Positions 1 to 9,567 of a stretch of 64,000 bases of DNA are shown here, in pieces. Location of the stretch: the NCBI RefSeq assembly GCF_900106795.1, contig NZ_FNNS01000007.1, positions 1 to 64,000 on the forward strand, given 5' to 3'. Both the position numbers and the translations under genes were made by a program. The DNA comes from Aequorivita viscosa (GTDB taxonomy: Bacteria > Bacteroidota > Bacteroidia > Flavobacteriales > Flavobacteriaceae). The notes beneath the pieces were generated by a model that did not search any database, had not been told where the DNA came from, and was given only the letters and a program-made list of their open reading frames with translations. Within the stretch, counting starts at the first letter, position 1. Each line of letters begins with the position of its first letter.

Positions 1-339
1 TGGCTATCGCTAATAATGAATCTGAGGACATCGAAAATCTTTATTTCAAAGTTCCCTCAATTTTAGTTACTCCACAACTTTTTGTGTTGAGCCGTGGTTT
101 CGAAATAAATTTTTTAAAAAGAAAAATCACAATTCCCTATTTTGCTAAACTGCGACTCAATTTACTTTGCTCATAGGATAATTCACATCCCAACCTTTAT
201 TTGGGTTGTATAAAAAATTTCTACCCCTACTTCAAATCGAGATTTCATTTCTTTCTATAGCACCATCAAACTAAAGCCATTATATATAGAATTCCCAAAA
301 CTATTTTTAATTTACTATGCGTGCATAATAAATTTTTTG
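1..339. other. window edge, no supported gene
   Basis: No gene can be supported here. A plus-strand frame is open from the window edge to about base 173, and a minus-strand ATG lies at 31-29 with an open frame running off the edge. Neither is long enough or distinctive enough to assign. The remainder is AT-rich upstream sequence of the MarR gene. Confidence 0.4.
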
Positions 340-347
340 TATCTTTG
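340..347 (+). promoter_or_regulatory. -7 promoter box of the MarR gene
   Basis: The sequence TATCTTTG matches the Bacteroidota primary-sigma -7 consensus TAnnTTTG. It lies 27 bases before the ATG at 375. An upstream GTG at 321 would place the promoter inside the coding region, so this box argues for the ATG at 375. Confidence 0.6.
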
Positions 348-374
348 GTATTATATTTTTTTTCAACACCCTCA

Positions 375-827
375 ATGCAAGAAAAAATAAAAGAGAAAAC
401 CATAGATTACATATTGCGTTCCACTTGGATGAATGTAACAAAAATGTACAATGAAGAAGCAGGAAAGAAAGGAAGTACAATGGCTACTGGATTCGCTCTT
501 ATTAGCATTGATCCAGAAATAGGAACGCCATCTACAGCCCTGGGGCCAAAAATGGGAATGGAGGCGACAAGCCTTTCAAGAACTTTGAAATCAATGGAGA
601 CAAAAGGTTTAATAGAACGTAAGCCTAATCCAGAAGATGGCCGAGGAGTGCTTATTCACTTAACACCTTTTGGAAAAGAAATGCGCGATTTCTCCAAAAA
701 AGTCGTGTTAGGTTTTGACGAAGCCGTTCAAAAAAACGTTTCTGCAGAAGAATTGCAGATTTTTCGGAAAGTAGCACATACAATCAACGAGTTGATTAAT
801 TCTAAGCAAATTTACGACTCAGAATAA
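375..827 (+). CDS. MarR family transcriptional regulator
   Basis: A 150-residue winged-helix regulator of the MarR type. The central part has the usual recognition helix and wing (SLSRTLKSMETKGLIERKPN followed by DGRG at about residues 74-100), and the C-terminal helix is suited to dimerisation. I chose the ATG at 375 because the alternative GTG at 321 overlaps the -7 box. It sits 54 bases upstream of fadN on the same strand and may be cotranscribed with the beta-oxidation genes. Control of those genes in response to an acyl-CoA ligand is an inference from position; no operator is evident. Confidence 0.85.
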   Translation: MQEKIKEKTIDYILRSTWMNVTKMYNEEAGKKGSTMATGFALISIDPEIGTPSTALGPKMGMEATSLSRTLKSMETKGLIERKPNPEDGRGVLIHLTPFGKEMRDFSKKVVLGFDEAVQKNVSAEELQIFRKVAHTINELINSKQIYDSE

Positions 828-847
828 AATTCAGAATTCATAATCCG

Positions 848-864
848 CCTGCTAGCCGGGCAGG
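848..864. repeat. short CCTGC/GCAGG inverted repeat
   Basis: CCTGC and GCAGG separated by seven bases form a small hairpin in the MarR-fadN gap. It is GC-rich in an AT-rich gap, which makes it stand out. It could be a small dispersed palindrome; no function is assigned. Confidence 0.4.
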
Positions 865-881
865 TTCAAAAATTAAAAAAT

Positions 882-3290
882 ATGTCAAAAAGAAGAATTA
901 ACAAAGTAGCGGTAATCGGTTCCGGAATTATGGGAAGCGGGATAGCCTGTCATTTCGCTAATATTGGCGTGGAAGTGCTATTGTTAGATATTGTTCCGCG
1001 CGAATTAAACGATGCCGAGAAAAAGAAAGGGCTTACCCTTGAAGATAAAGTGGTGAGGAATAGAATTGTAAACACAGATTTACAGAAAGCCATTAAAAGC
1101 AACCCTGCCCCACTCTATCATAAAGATTTTGCAAAACGTATTACTACGGGAAACTTAGAAGATGACATCTCTAAAGTAAACACTGCCGATTGGATTATTG
1201 AAGTAGTTGTAGAACGTCTTGACATTAAAAAACAAGTTTTTGAAAATCTTGACAAACACAGAAAACCAGGAACCCTAATTACTTCAAACACTTCAGGTAT
1301 TCCTATTAAGTTTATGAGCGAAGGACGTAGTGAAGATTTCCAAAAGCATTTCTGCGGCACCCACTTCTTTAACCCACCACGTTACTTAAAACTTTTTGAA
1401 ATCATTCCAGGGCCTAAAACTTCACCTGAAGTATTGGAATTCTTAAATGGTTACGGCGAAAAATTCCTTGGAAAAACAACTGTTGTTGCAAAAGACACCC
1501 CTGCTTTTATAGGAAACAGAATTGGAATCTTCGGAATTCAAAGTCTCTTTCACCAAGTAAAGGAAATGGGACTTACCGTTGAAGAAGTTGATAAATTAAC
1601 AGGCCCAGTAATTGGTCGTCCAAAATCGGCTACATTCAGAACTGTTGACGTTGTTGGTCTTGACACGCTAGTTCACGTTGCAAAAGGTATTCACGAAAAT
1701 GTTCCTGAAGACGAAGAACACGGAGTTTTCCAAATTCCAGGGTTTATCGACACCATGATGGAAAATAAATGGCTTGGAAGCAAAAGCGGCCAAGGATTCT
1801 ACAAAAAAGTAAAGAACGATGATGGTAGTAGTGAAATTCTTTCGTTAGACCTCGACACCTTAGAATATAAGAAAAGTAAAAAAGCATCTTTTGCTACTTT
1901 AGAAAAAACCAAATCGGTAGGGACTGTAACAGATCGTTTTCCAATTCTTATTGCCGGTGAAGACAACGCAGGCGAATTCTACAGAAAAAACTTCGGTGCA
2001 ATGTTCGCCTACGTTTCAAAAAGAATTCCTGAAATAACCGACGAGCTATACAAGATCGATGATGCAATGAAAGCTGGATTTGGTTGGGATAATGGTCCTT
2101 TCGAAATTTGGGATGCCGTTGGCGTTAAAAAAGGAATTGAATTAATTAAAGATTTAGGAAAAGAACCAGCAGCTTGGGTAAACGAAATGCTTGAAGCTGG
2201 GGTAGATTCTTTCTATACCGTAAAAGAAGGGAATACATATTACTACGATATCCCTCAGAAAAAACACCTAAAAGTTCCTGGGCAGGATTCATTTATTATT
2301 CTAGACAACATTCGTAAGACCTCAGAAGTTTTCAAAAATAGCGGGGTTGTAGTTGAAGACCTTGGCGATGGTATTTTAAATGTGGAATTCACTAGTAAAA
2401 TGAACGCTATAGGTGGCGATGTTTTAGCTGGTATTAATAAAGCAATAGATATTGCTGAAAAAGATTTCGACGGTTTAGTAATTGCCAATCAAGGAAAAAA
2501 CTTCTCAGTTGGAGCTAACATCGGAATGATTTTCATGATGGCCGTTGAGCAAGAATACGACGAATTAAATGCTGCAGTTAAGTATTTCCAAGATACAAGC
2601 ATGCGTCTTCGATACTCTTCTATTCCAGTAGTAGTTGCCCCTCACGGGATGACGTTAGGTGGTGGATGCGAATTCACACTACACGCAGACAGAGTAGTTG
2701 CAGCAGCCGAAAGTTACATTGGTTTGGTTGAATTTGGCGTTGGGGTTATTCCTGGCGGTGGAGGTTCTAAAGAAATGGCACTTAGAGCTAGCGATACTTT
2801 CAAAAAAGACGATGTTGAACTTAACCGTCTTCAAGATCATTTCTTGACTATCGGTATGGCGAAGGTATCTACTTCAGCTTACGAAGCATACGATACTGGA
2901 ATACTTCAGAAAGGAAAAGATATAGTAGTTGTAAACCAAAACAGACAGATTGCTGTAGCTAAAGCGACTGCGCGCTTTATGGCAGATCAAGGCTATACAA
3001 AACCAATTCAACGAACAGATATTAAGGTTTTAGGAAAACAAGCTTTAGGAATGTTCTTAGTTGGAACCGACCAAATGCAAGCCGGAAACTACATTAGCGA
3101 ACACGATAAAAAGATAGCGAACAAACTTGCTTATGTTATGGCAGGTGGCGATTTAAGTGAAGCGAGCTACGTAAGCGAACAATACTTATTAGATCTTGAA
3201 AGAGAAGCTTTTTTAAGTTTAACTGGTGAAAGAAAAACCTTAGAAAGACTTCAACATATGATTCAGAAAGGGAAACCTTTGAGAAATTAG
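882..3290 (+). CDS. fadN: 3-hydroxyacyl-CoA dehydrogenase / enoyl-CoA hydratase
   Basis: A bifunctional beta-oxidation enzyme of 802 residues: it hydrates 2-enoyl-CoA and oxidises the 3-hydroxyacyl-CoA with NAD. The N-terminal Rossmann fold has GSGIMGSG at residues 13-20, followed by the dehydrogenase motif HFFNPP near residue 160 and a helical dimerisation part. The C-terminal third is a crotonase domain with the oxyanion segments HGMTLGGGCE and GVIPGGGGS. The order dehydrogenase then hydratase, and the length, match Bacillus FadN rather than proteobacterial FadB, which has the reverse order. It is followed by fadA and fadE, the same order as the Bacillus fadNAE operon. Confidence 0.92.
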   Translation: MSKRRINKVAVIGSGIMGSGIACHFANIGVEVLLLDIVPRELNDAEKKKGLTLEDKVVRNRIVNTDLQKAIKSNPAPLYHKDFAKRITTGNLEDDISKVNTADWIIEVVVERLDIKKQVFENLDKHRKPGTLITSNTSGIPIKFMSEGRSEDFQKHFCGTHFFNPPRYLKLFEIIPGPKTSPEVLEFLNGYGEKFLGKTTVVAKDTPAFIGNRIGIFGIQSLFHQVKEMGLTVEEVDKLTGPVIGRPKSATFRTVDVVGLDTLVHVAKGIHENVPEDEEHGVFQIPGFIDTMMENKWLGSKSGQGFYKKVKNDDGSSEILSLDLDTLEYKKSKKASFATLEKTKSVGTVTDRFPILIAGEDNAGEFYRKNFGAMFAYVSKRIPEITDELYKIDDAMKAGFGWDNGPFEIWDAVGVKKGIELIKDLGKEPAAWVNEMLEAGVDSFYTVKEGNTYYYDIPQKKHLKVPGQDSFIILDNIRKTSEVFKNSGVVVEDLGDGILNVEFTSKMNAIGGDVLAGINKAIDIAEKDFDGLVIANQGKNFSVGANIGMIFMMAVEQEYDELNAAVKYFQDTSMRLRYSSIPVVVAPHGMTLGGGCEFTLHADRVVAAAESYIGLVEFGVGVIPGGGGSKEMALRASDTFKKDDVELNRLQDHFLTIGMAKVSTSAYEAYDTGILQKGKDIVVVNQNRQIAVAKATARFMADQGYTKPIQRTDIKVLGKQALGMFLVGTDQMQAGNYISEHDKKIANKLAYVMAGGDLSEASYVSEQYLLDLEREAFLSLTGERKTLERLQHMIQKGKPLRN

Positions 3291-3379
3291 AAAAAAGAAT
3301 AAAGAACAGAGATAAAAGAACAGAGAAGCTACAGATCTAATTTCTTTATTCTCTACTCTCTTCTCTAAAAAAACAAATT

Positions 3380-4576
3380 ATGAAACAAAGAACCGCATAT
3401 ATAGTAAAAGCATACAGAACCGCAGTGGGCAAAGCGCCTCGCGGAGTTTTCCGTTTTAAAAGACCGGATGAACTGGCCGCGGAAACCATTAAATATATAA
3501 TGAAAGAATTACCGCAACTCGACACAAAACGAATTGATGATGTAATTGTTGGTAACGCAATGCCAGAAGCCGAACAAGGCCTTAACGTAGGTAGATTGAT
3601 TTCAATAATGGGACTAGACACCGTTGATGTTCCAGGAATGACGGTAAACCGTTATTGTGCCTCTGGTTTAGAAACAATCGCTATTGCAACAGCAAAAATC
3701 CAAAGCGGAATGGCAGAATGTATTATCGCAGGTGGTGCCGAAAGCATGAGCTACATCCCGATGGGCGGTTACAAACCAGTACCAGATTATCAAGTTGCCA
3801 AAGACGGGAATGAAGATTACTATTGGAATATGGGACTAACTGCAGAAGCTGTTGCAAAAAAATACAACGTTTCCCGCGAAGACCAAGATGAATTCGCTTA
3901 CATAAGCCAGATCCGTGCTTTAAAGGCGCAAGATGAAGGCCGTTTTGACGAGCAAATTGTTCCTATTGATGTGGAACACACCTATGTTAATGATTCTGGA
4001 AAAAAAGTAACAGAAACATACACCGTTAAAAAAGACGAAGGCCCAAGAAAAGGCACTAATGTAGAAGCGTTATCAAAATTGCGTCCCGTATTTGCTAATG
4101 GCGGAAGCGTTACTGCAGGAAATTCGTCACAAATGAGCGATGGAGCTGCGTTCGCAGTAATAATGAGCGAAGAAATGGTAAAAGAATTAAATCTTGAGCC
4201 AATTGCCAGAATGGTGAGTTATACCGCAGTTGGTGTTGAACCCAGCATTATGGGTATTGGACCATTATATGCAATTCCAAAAGCACTGAAGCAAGCAGGA
4301 TTAAAGCAAGACCAGTTAGAGCTAATCGAATTAAACGAAGCTTTTGCTTCTCAATCATTAGCTGTTATTCGCGGACTCGATTTAGACAAAGAAATCGTGA
4401 ATCCAAACGGTGGCGCAATTGCCTTAGGTCACCCATTAGGTTGTACTGGCGCAAAACTTTCGGTTCAACTTTTTGATGAAATGCGCAAGCGTGATTTAAA
4501 AAACAAATACGGAATGGTAACTATGTGTGTAGGAACCGGACAAGGAGCTGCTGGGATTTTTGAGTTTTTGAAATAA
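3380..4576 (+). CDS. fadA: acetyl-CoA acyltransferase (3-ketoacyl-CoA thiolase)
   Basis: A 398-residue thiolase that cleaves 3-ketoacyl-CoA to acetyl-CoA and a shortened acyl-CoA, the last step of the cycle. The nucleophilic Cys93 lies in NRYCASGLE. The C-terminal GGAIALGHPLGCTGAK segment carries the catalytic His, and CVGTGQG carries the second active-site Cys. The length is normal for the family. It lies 89 bases after fadN, in a gap with a 9-bp inverted repeat (AGAATAAAG and CTTTATTCT), so it is probably in the same transcript. Confidence 0.95.
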   Translation: MKQRTAYIVKAYRTAVGKAPRGVFRFKRPDELAAETIKYIMKELPQLDTKRIDDVIVGNAMPEAEQGLNVGRLISIMGLDTVDVPGMTVNRYCASGLETIAIATAKIQSGMAECIIAGGAESMSYIPMGGYKPVPDYQVAKDGNEDYYWNMGLTAEAVAKKYNVSREDQDEFAYISQIRALKAQDEGRFDEQIVPIDVEHTYVNDSGKKVTETYTVKKDEGPRKGTNVEALSKLRPVFANGGSVTAGNSSQMSDGAAFAVIMSEEMVKELNLEPIARMVSYTAVGVEPSIMGIGPLYAIPKALKQAGLKQDQLELIELNEAFASQSLAVIRGLDLDKEIVNPNGGAIALGHPLGCTGAKLSVQLFDEMRKRDLKNKYGMVTMCVGTGQGAAGIFEFLK

Positions 4577-4588
4577 TCTCGTGAAGAA

Positions 4589-4831
4589 GACTTACGACAA
4601 ATTTGCTGGTGCAAATTGACTTACGACCTACGACTTAGACTTAAATTGTTAGCATATAAACCAAGTCGTATGTCGTAAGTCAAAACCGAAAGGTTTTAGT
4701 CGTAGGTCAAAAAAGCGAAAGCTTTTTTCAGTGCAAAACAAATAAAATAGCAATAAACATATAAACCAAGTCGAACGTCGTAAATCAAAACCGAAAGGTT
4801 TTAGTCGTAGGTCAAAAAAGCAAGAGCTTTT
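4589..4831. repeat. structured direct-repeat array between fadA and fadE
   Basis: Two 74-base copies (4653-4726 and 4758-4831) are 69/74 identical at a 105-base period. Each carries a perfect hairpin AAAACC-GAAA-GGTTTT (4682-4697 and 4787-4802). The first copy also has AAAAAAGC-GAAA-GCTTTTTT (4709-4728). Upstream, two GACTTACGAC decamers (4589-4598, 4618-4627) flank another hairpin, AATTTGC/GCAAATT. The decamer complements GTCGTAAGTC inside the first copy (a diverged form is in the second), so longer-range folding is possible. The array lies inside the presumed fad transcript. Confidence 0.75.
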
Positions 4832-4860
4832 ACGTCGTAGATCAATTCAATATTAAAATT

Positions 4861-6663
4861 ATGGAAGCAAAAAGTAAAGACCTTCTTCGCGGAGGCCAAT
4901 TTTTAGTAAAAGAAACAAAAGCCGAAGACGTCTTCACGCCAGAAGATTTTACGGAAGAACAAAAAATGATGCGCGATTCTGTGAAGGAATTTGTAGATCG
5001 CGAAATCTGGCCAATGAAAGAACGCTTTGAGCAGCACGATTACGCACTTACCGAAGAGGTTATGCGCAAAGCAGGTGAAATGGGACTTCTTGGAGTTGCC
5101 GTTCCTGAAGAATATGGGGGACTAGGAATGGGCTTCGTTACTACCATGTTAGTATGCGACTATATTTCAGGCGCCAGTGGTTCGGTAGCTACAGCATTTG
5201 GTGCTCATACAGGAATTGGAACAATGCCAATCACCCTTTATGGTACCGAAGAACAAAAGAAAAAATACGTACCAAAATTAGCAACAGGCGAATGGTTTGG
5301 TGCCTATGCTCTTACTGAACCAGGAGCAGGTAGTGATGCTAATAGCGGAAAAACAAAAGCTGTGCTTTCTGAAGATGGAAAAACATATGCTATTAGCGGA
5401 CAAAAAATGTGGATTTCTAATGCAGGCTTTTGCAATACTTTCATCGTTTTTGCACGAATTGAAGACGACAAAAATATTACTGGGTTTATCGTAGAAAACG
5501 ACTCATCTAATGGAATCTCTTTTGGTGAAGAAGAAAAGAAATTAGGTATTCACTCCTCCTCTACCCGTCAGGTTTTCTTTAGTGACACTAAAGTTCCTGT
5601 AGAAAACATGCTAGGCGAAAGAGGCGAAGGTTTCAAAATAGCGATGAATGCACTGAACGTAGGTCGTATTAAACTTGCTGCTGCAGGTCTTGATGGGCAA
5701 CGTAGAGTGATTTCAAAAGCTGTAGAATACGCCAATGAAAGAATACAATTTGATGTGCCAATTTCATCTTTTGGAGCTATTAAGCTTAAATTAGCTGAAA
5801 TGGCAACCAATGCCTATGTAGACGAAAGTGCTTCATATAGAGCAGCTAAAAATGTTGAAGATAGAATTGCACTTCGTATTGAAGCTGGTAATAGCCATCA
5901 AGAAGCAGAGTTAAAAGGCGTAGAAGAATATGCTATTGAATGCTCTATTTTAAAAGTAGCAGTTTCCGAAGATATTCAACATTGTACAGATGAAGGAATT
6001 CAGATTTACGGTGGAATGGGTTACAGTGCCGAAGCACCTATGGAATCTGCATGGAGAGATGCTCGAATTACTCGTATCTACGAAGGAACAAATGAAATTA
6101 ACAGAATGCTTTCAGTTGGAATGCTTGTTAAAAAAGCAATGAAAGGTCACGTAGACCTGTTGAATCCTGCACAAGAAGTAGCAAGTGAATTGATGGGAAT
6201 TCCATCTTTCGACACTCCAGATTACTCAGAATTACTGTCTGAAGAAAAGGCAATGATTGCGAAGCTAAAAAAAGCATTCTTAATGGTTGCAGGAAGCGCC
6301 GTTCAAAAATACGGAACTGAGCTTGAAGAGCACCAACAAACCCTATTGGCTGCTGCAGATATCTTAATTGAAATCTATATGGCTGAAAGTGCAATTTTAC
6401 GTACTGAAAAGAACGCCAAACGCTTTGGTGAGGATACTCAAAAAGAACAAATTGCAATGTCGCAATTATACCTTTACCATGCTGTAGATATTATTACTGT
6501 GAAGGCTAAAGAAGCAATCCTTTCCTTCTCTGAAGGTGATGAACAACGTGCCATGTTAATGGGACTGAGACGTTTTACCAAATATCAAAATATGCCAAAT
6601 ATTGGTCAACTGCGTAAAACTATTGCAGAAAAAGTAATTTCGGAAAATAAGTATCCGTTTTAA
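4861..6663 (+). CDS. fadE: acyl-CoA dehydrogenase
   Basis: A 600-residue FAD-dependent acyl-CoA dehydrogenase, the first oxidative step of beta-oxidation. It has the N-terminal helical, middle beta (YALTEPGAGSDA, WISNAG) and C-terminal helical domains of the family. The catalytic base is the Glu in RIYEGTNEI, near residue 408. About 180 residues follow the core, as in the long Bacillus FadE/YusJ type. The gene follows fadA across the repeat array. The electron acceptor would be ETF; no ETF gene is in the window. Confidence 0.93.
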   Translation: MEAKSKDLLRGGQFLVKETKAEDVFTPEDFTEEQKMMRDSVKEFVDREIWPMKERFEQHDYALTEEVMRKAGEMGLLGVAVPEEYGGLGMGFVTTMLVCDYISGASGSVATAFGAHTGIGTMPITLYGTEEQKKKYVPKLATGEWFGAYALTEPGAGSDANSGKTKAVLSEDGKTYAISGQKMWISNAGFCNTFIVFARIEDDKNITGFIVENDSSNGISFGEEEKKLGIHSSSTRQVFFSDTKVPVENMLGERGEGFKIAMNALNVGRIKLAAAGLDGQRRVISKAVEYANERIQFDVPISSFGAIKLKLAEMATNAYVDESASYRAAKNVEDRIALRIEAGNSHQEAELKGVEEYAIECSILKVAVSEDIQHCTDEGIQIYGGMGYSAEAPMESAWRDARITRIYEGTNEINRMLSVGMLVKKAMKGHVDLLNPAQEVASELMGIPSFDTPDYSELLSEEKAMIAKLKKAFLMVAGSAVQKYGTELEEHQQTLLAAADILIEIYMAESAILRTEKNAKRFGEDTQKEQIAMSQLYLYHAVDIITVKAKEAILSFSEGDEQRAMLMGLRRFTKYQNMPNIGQLRKTIAEKVISENKYPF

Positions 6664-6668
6664 TTTAT

Positions 6669-6699
6669 CCTGCAAGATTTCAAAAACCTTGTAGGTTTT
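6669..6699 (+). repeat. dispersed repeat, TGCAAG...TTGTAGGT, copy 1
   Basis: This has the form CCTGCAAG, then an A/T-rich middle, then ACCTTGTAGGT. Its second half can fold as AAAACCT/AGGTTTT. Copies lie at 10449-10475 on the same strand and at 48783-48809 on the opposite strand. All three are intergenic and just downstream of a gene or between two genes. Confidence 0.65.
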
Positions 6700-6721
6700 A
6701 ACTTAATTCATAAATATCAGG

Positions 6722-6783
6722 CCTCACAGGTTTCTTCATCCGCTGTAGCTTTAGCATAAGGAAGGAAACTTGTGAGGTTTTTT
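6722..6783 (+). terminator. intrinsic terminator after fadE
   Basis: CCTCACAGGTTTC at the left and GAAACTTGTGAGG at the right form a stem with one interruption and a long loop, followed by T7. It lies about 60 bases after the fadE stop and probably ends the fad operon. The rest of the gap to 6999 is AT-rich and holds nothing else I can assign. Confidence 0.6.
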
Positions 6784-6998
6784 AATGAGTTTTCCTTTCG
6801 AAATTAAATATTAATTACTACTATAGATTTCGTATTCACGAATTCTTCAAACACTTCAGCTTAGATACCCATCGCTTGGAATAATAATAGAAATAGCTTT
6901 TTATCTTCAAAATAATTGCTAATTTAACCCCTAGCGTATAGTCCCATAAACTTGAAGGAATACGCTTTACTTTCACAAGTTTCAAAGTGTATTTAAGT

Positions 6999-9467
6999 AT
7001 GAAAAAAATACTTCCTCCTCTCCTATTAATTTCTTGTTTGCTTTTGGCATTTTCTTATAGCGATCCGTATAGTTTAAAAAACTCCATCATTCATAAACTA
7101 ACAGATTACAGCACTATAAAATATCCTGAGAAAATATATATTCAAACAGACAAGCCTTACTATACTGCCGGTGAAAACATTTGGTTTAGCGCATACTTAC
7201 TAAATGGAGTAACGCACACAACAAGCTTAAAAAGTAGCGTGATTTATGTTGAACTCATAAACGAACGAGACAGTATAATTAAAGAACAAAAAATATTTAC
7301 AGAGTCAGTTAGTGCGAAAGGAGATTTTGCATTGCCGATGGATCTTCCAGATGGCAATTATCTTTTACGTGCTTATACTAATTATATGCGAAACCAATCT
7401 AGAGAGTTCTTTTTTAAGAAAGAAATCCCTATTCTATCGCTCTATGCAGGCGACAAAAAAGAGGATGCAGAAAATGATTCAATCGAAGACGAATTTCCAG
7501 ATTTAGGGTTTTATCCAGAAGGTGGTTATTTAGTAACTGGGCTCAACAACAGAGTAGCAGTGAAAATACAAAATGCAGATTTAAGAACGAATCCTATAGT
7601 AGGAACAATTGAAGACACCCAAGGCAATAGAATCACAGAATTTAATACAATGGAATTCGGTTTAGGGTCATTTCAGCTAACTCCAGAGCAGGGAAAAGAA
7701 TATCAAGCCGTTGTGAGCTCTGGCGATGAAAGCGTTGTTTATCCCTTGCCTATTCCGTTAGAAACAGGTTACGTTATGAATACATCAGTTTCAGAAACTG
7801 ATGTTTCAATTAATGTTCGCACCAATAAAAAAGAAGGATTAAAAAATGTCTTAATCCTAGGGCATCAACGTGGTTTAACCGTTTTTGATTTCATTCAAGA
7901 GAAAAGCACCAACTCAATGTCATTAAAAATTCCGAAAAGAGAATTAATCGACGGAGTTCTAAACATTGTTCTTTTCGATAATTCAGAAAAACCTGTTGCA
8001 GAACGATTGGTTTACATCCACAAAAAAGAAGCTATTTCCCCTTCAGTAAAACTCTTTCCATCAACTGTAGGAACACGAGAACGCGTAAACGTTGGGGTAG
8101 AAGTAAAAGATAAATGGGGAACAGTGGTGCCTAGTACCGTTTCTATTTCAGTAACAGATGCAACATTGGTGAAGCACAACCAAAACGCAGGGAATATAAA
8201 AACGTGGCTATTACTGAATTCAGATTTAAGAGGAACAATCAAATCGCCTAACTATTTTTTCTTACCAGAAGAAGTTTCGAAAAAGAATCAACTATTAGAT
8301 TTAACGATGATGACCCACGGATGGCGTAGATTTATTTGGCAAGAGTTTTTAGAAGAAGGAACAATCCAAAATTTTGAAGCAGAAGACGGCATTTATTTCA
8401 ACGGAAATACACGAAATTTAAAAGCTCCGTATAACAATAAAACAAGCGAAACCAAACTCACCTTCCGTACAGATGGTTTCTACCAAGAATCTCAACCAAC
8501 AGACAAAAACGGGTGTTTTTCGTACGGACCCTTTGTTTTTAACGACACCATCGATGTGTTCATTCAAGCTGGAGACAATATTTCTTCCCAAAATCCAGAC
8601 TTTAACAATACCAATATTATACTCACTCCTTCTATTGAGCGACCTGGTATTATACGAGACCGAATAATAACACCTTTTAAACAACAGATTACGTATGCCG
8701 AATCGTATCGACATAAAAGCCGCACAAATGTAATCTCCAACTATAAGTTCGATGAAAAAGGTGAAATGTTAGATGAAGTACTACTTTCGGCAAAGGTGAA
8801 AACCGAAGAAGAAAAAGTTGAGATGGAGAGAAACAAACGAACCCGATCGTTCCAACCTTCACATCGCATAATTGTAGGTGAATTTGGAAATCACGGAGCT
8901 AGTGATTTCATGGGATTAATATCAAATGTTCCAGGAATTAGAATCGGGAAAAAAGGAAATGCTGAAACTTCACAAGATTTTGAAATCAACCTTCGAGGCA
9001 TGAAACCCGCTTTCTTTTTGGATAATATAAAAGTTACTTTAGAAATAGCTAGAACTGTTTCACAAGCCGATATAGATTTTATCGACATCAGAAACACAGG
9101 ACATGCCTCGGCTGGATATGCTCTGGAAGCACAAGGAGTTATTGCCATTTACACAAAAAAAGGCTCTAGAAGAGGTGGAAACTCAATAAAAAATAGCAAA
9201 GCAGGTTCTATCAACTTTAAAAGCAATGGGTTTTATAGTGCGCGCGAATTTTTCTCACCCGACTATGCTTCGGAACAAAAAGGCCCGATCCGACAAGACC
9301 AACGAATTACCTTATATTGGAATCCAAAAATAATTGTCAATAAACACCGCAACGCTTCGGCATCCTTCTTTACAAGTGATGAAAAAGGAAGCTACTTTGT
9401 AGAAATGGAAGGAATAACCGAAACTGGAGTTCCAATTTATCAAACAACATTCTTAGAAGTTGAATAA
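6999..9467 (+). CDS. secreted macroglobulin-like protein with TonB-receptor plug domain
   Basis: An 822-residue exported protein of unassigned function. The N-terminus is a signal peptide (MKKILPPLLLISCLLLAFS); I take the ATG at 6999 rather than 6987 because it gives a clean signal. Residues about 45-135 resemble the MG2 domain of bacterial alpha-2-macroglobulins (YIQTDKPYYTAGENIWFSAY). Further beta-sandwich repeats follow. A plug-like segment around residues 620-720 has SDFMGLISNVPGIRI and GVIAIYTKKG. There is no beta-barrel after the plug. Similar Bacteroidota proteins are annotated as plug-domain or carboxypeptidase-regulatory proteins; a periplasmic or outer-membrane-associated role is inferred. 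Confidence 0.7.
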   Translation: MKKILPPLLLISCLLLAFSYSDPYSLKNSIIHKLTDYSTIKYPEKIYIQTDKPYYTAGENIWFSAYLLNGVTHTTSLKSSVIYVELINERDSIIKEQKIFTESVSAKGDFALPMDLPDGNYLLRAYTNYMRNQSREFFFKKEIPILSLYAGDKKEDAENDSIEDEFPDLGFYPEGGYLVTGLNNRVAVKIQNADLRTNPIVGTIEDTQGNRITEFNTMEFGLGSFQLTPEQGKEYQAVVSSGDESVVYPLPIPLETGYVMNTSVSETDVSINVRTNKKEGLKNVLILGHQRGLTVFDFIQEKSTNSMSLKIPKRELIDGVLNIVLFDNSEKPVAERLVYIHKKEAISPSVKLFPSTVGTRERVNVGVEVKDKWGTVVPSTVSISVTDATLVKHNQNAGNIKTWLLLNSDLRGTIKSPNYFFLPEEVSKKNQLLDLTMMTHGWRRFIWQEFLEEGTIQNFEAEDGIYFNGNTRNLKAPYNNKTSETKLTFRTDGFYQESQPTDKNGCFSYGPFVFNDTIDVFIQAGDNISSQNPDFNNTNIILTPSIERPGIIRDRIITPFKQQITYAESYRHKSRTNVISNYKFDEKGEMLDEVLLSAKVKTEEEKVEMERNKRTRSFQPSHRIIVGEFGNHGASDFMGLISNVPGIRIGKKGNAETSQDFEINLRGMKPAFFLDNIKVTLEIARTVSQADIDFIDIRNTGHASAGYALEAQGVIAIYTKKGSRRGGNSIKNSKAGSINFKSNGFYSAREFFSPDYASEQKGPIRQDQRITLYWNPKIIVNKHRNASASFFTSDEKGSYFVEMEGITETGVPIYQTTFLEVE

Positions 9468-9541
9468 TCCAAAATACTACGTTTTCAGAAAACTAATGAA
9501 GTTGTATTGTGCAGTATAGTTCCCTTTGGCTCAAAGTTTGC

Positions 9542-9549
9542 TATTTTTG
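9542..9549 (+). promoter_or_regulatory. -7 promoter box of the propeller gene
   Basis: TATTTTTG matches TAnnTTTG and lies 18 bases before the ATG at 9568. It rules out the TTG at 9526 as the start, because that codon is upstream of the box. Confidence 0.55.
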
Positions 9550-9567
9550 AGGCAAAACCCTTATTCA

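Noticed and set aside
3-173. Open frame at the left edge as a partial gene
   Set aside because: It has no recognisable motif and a biased but unconvincing composition, and a competing minus-strand frame exists. Not enough to call.
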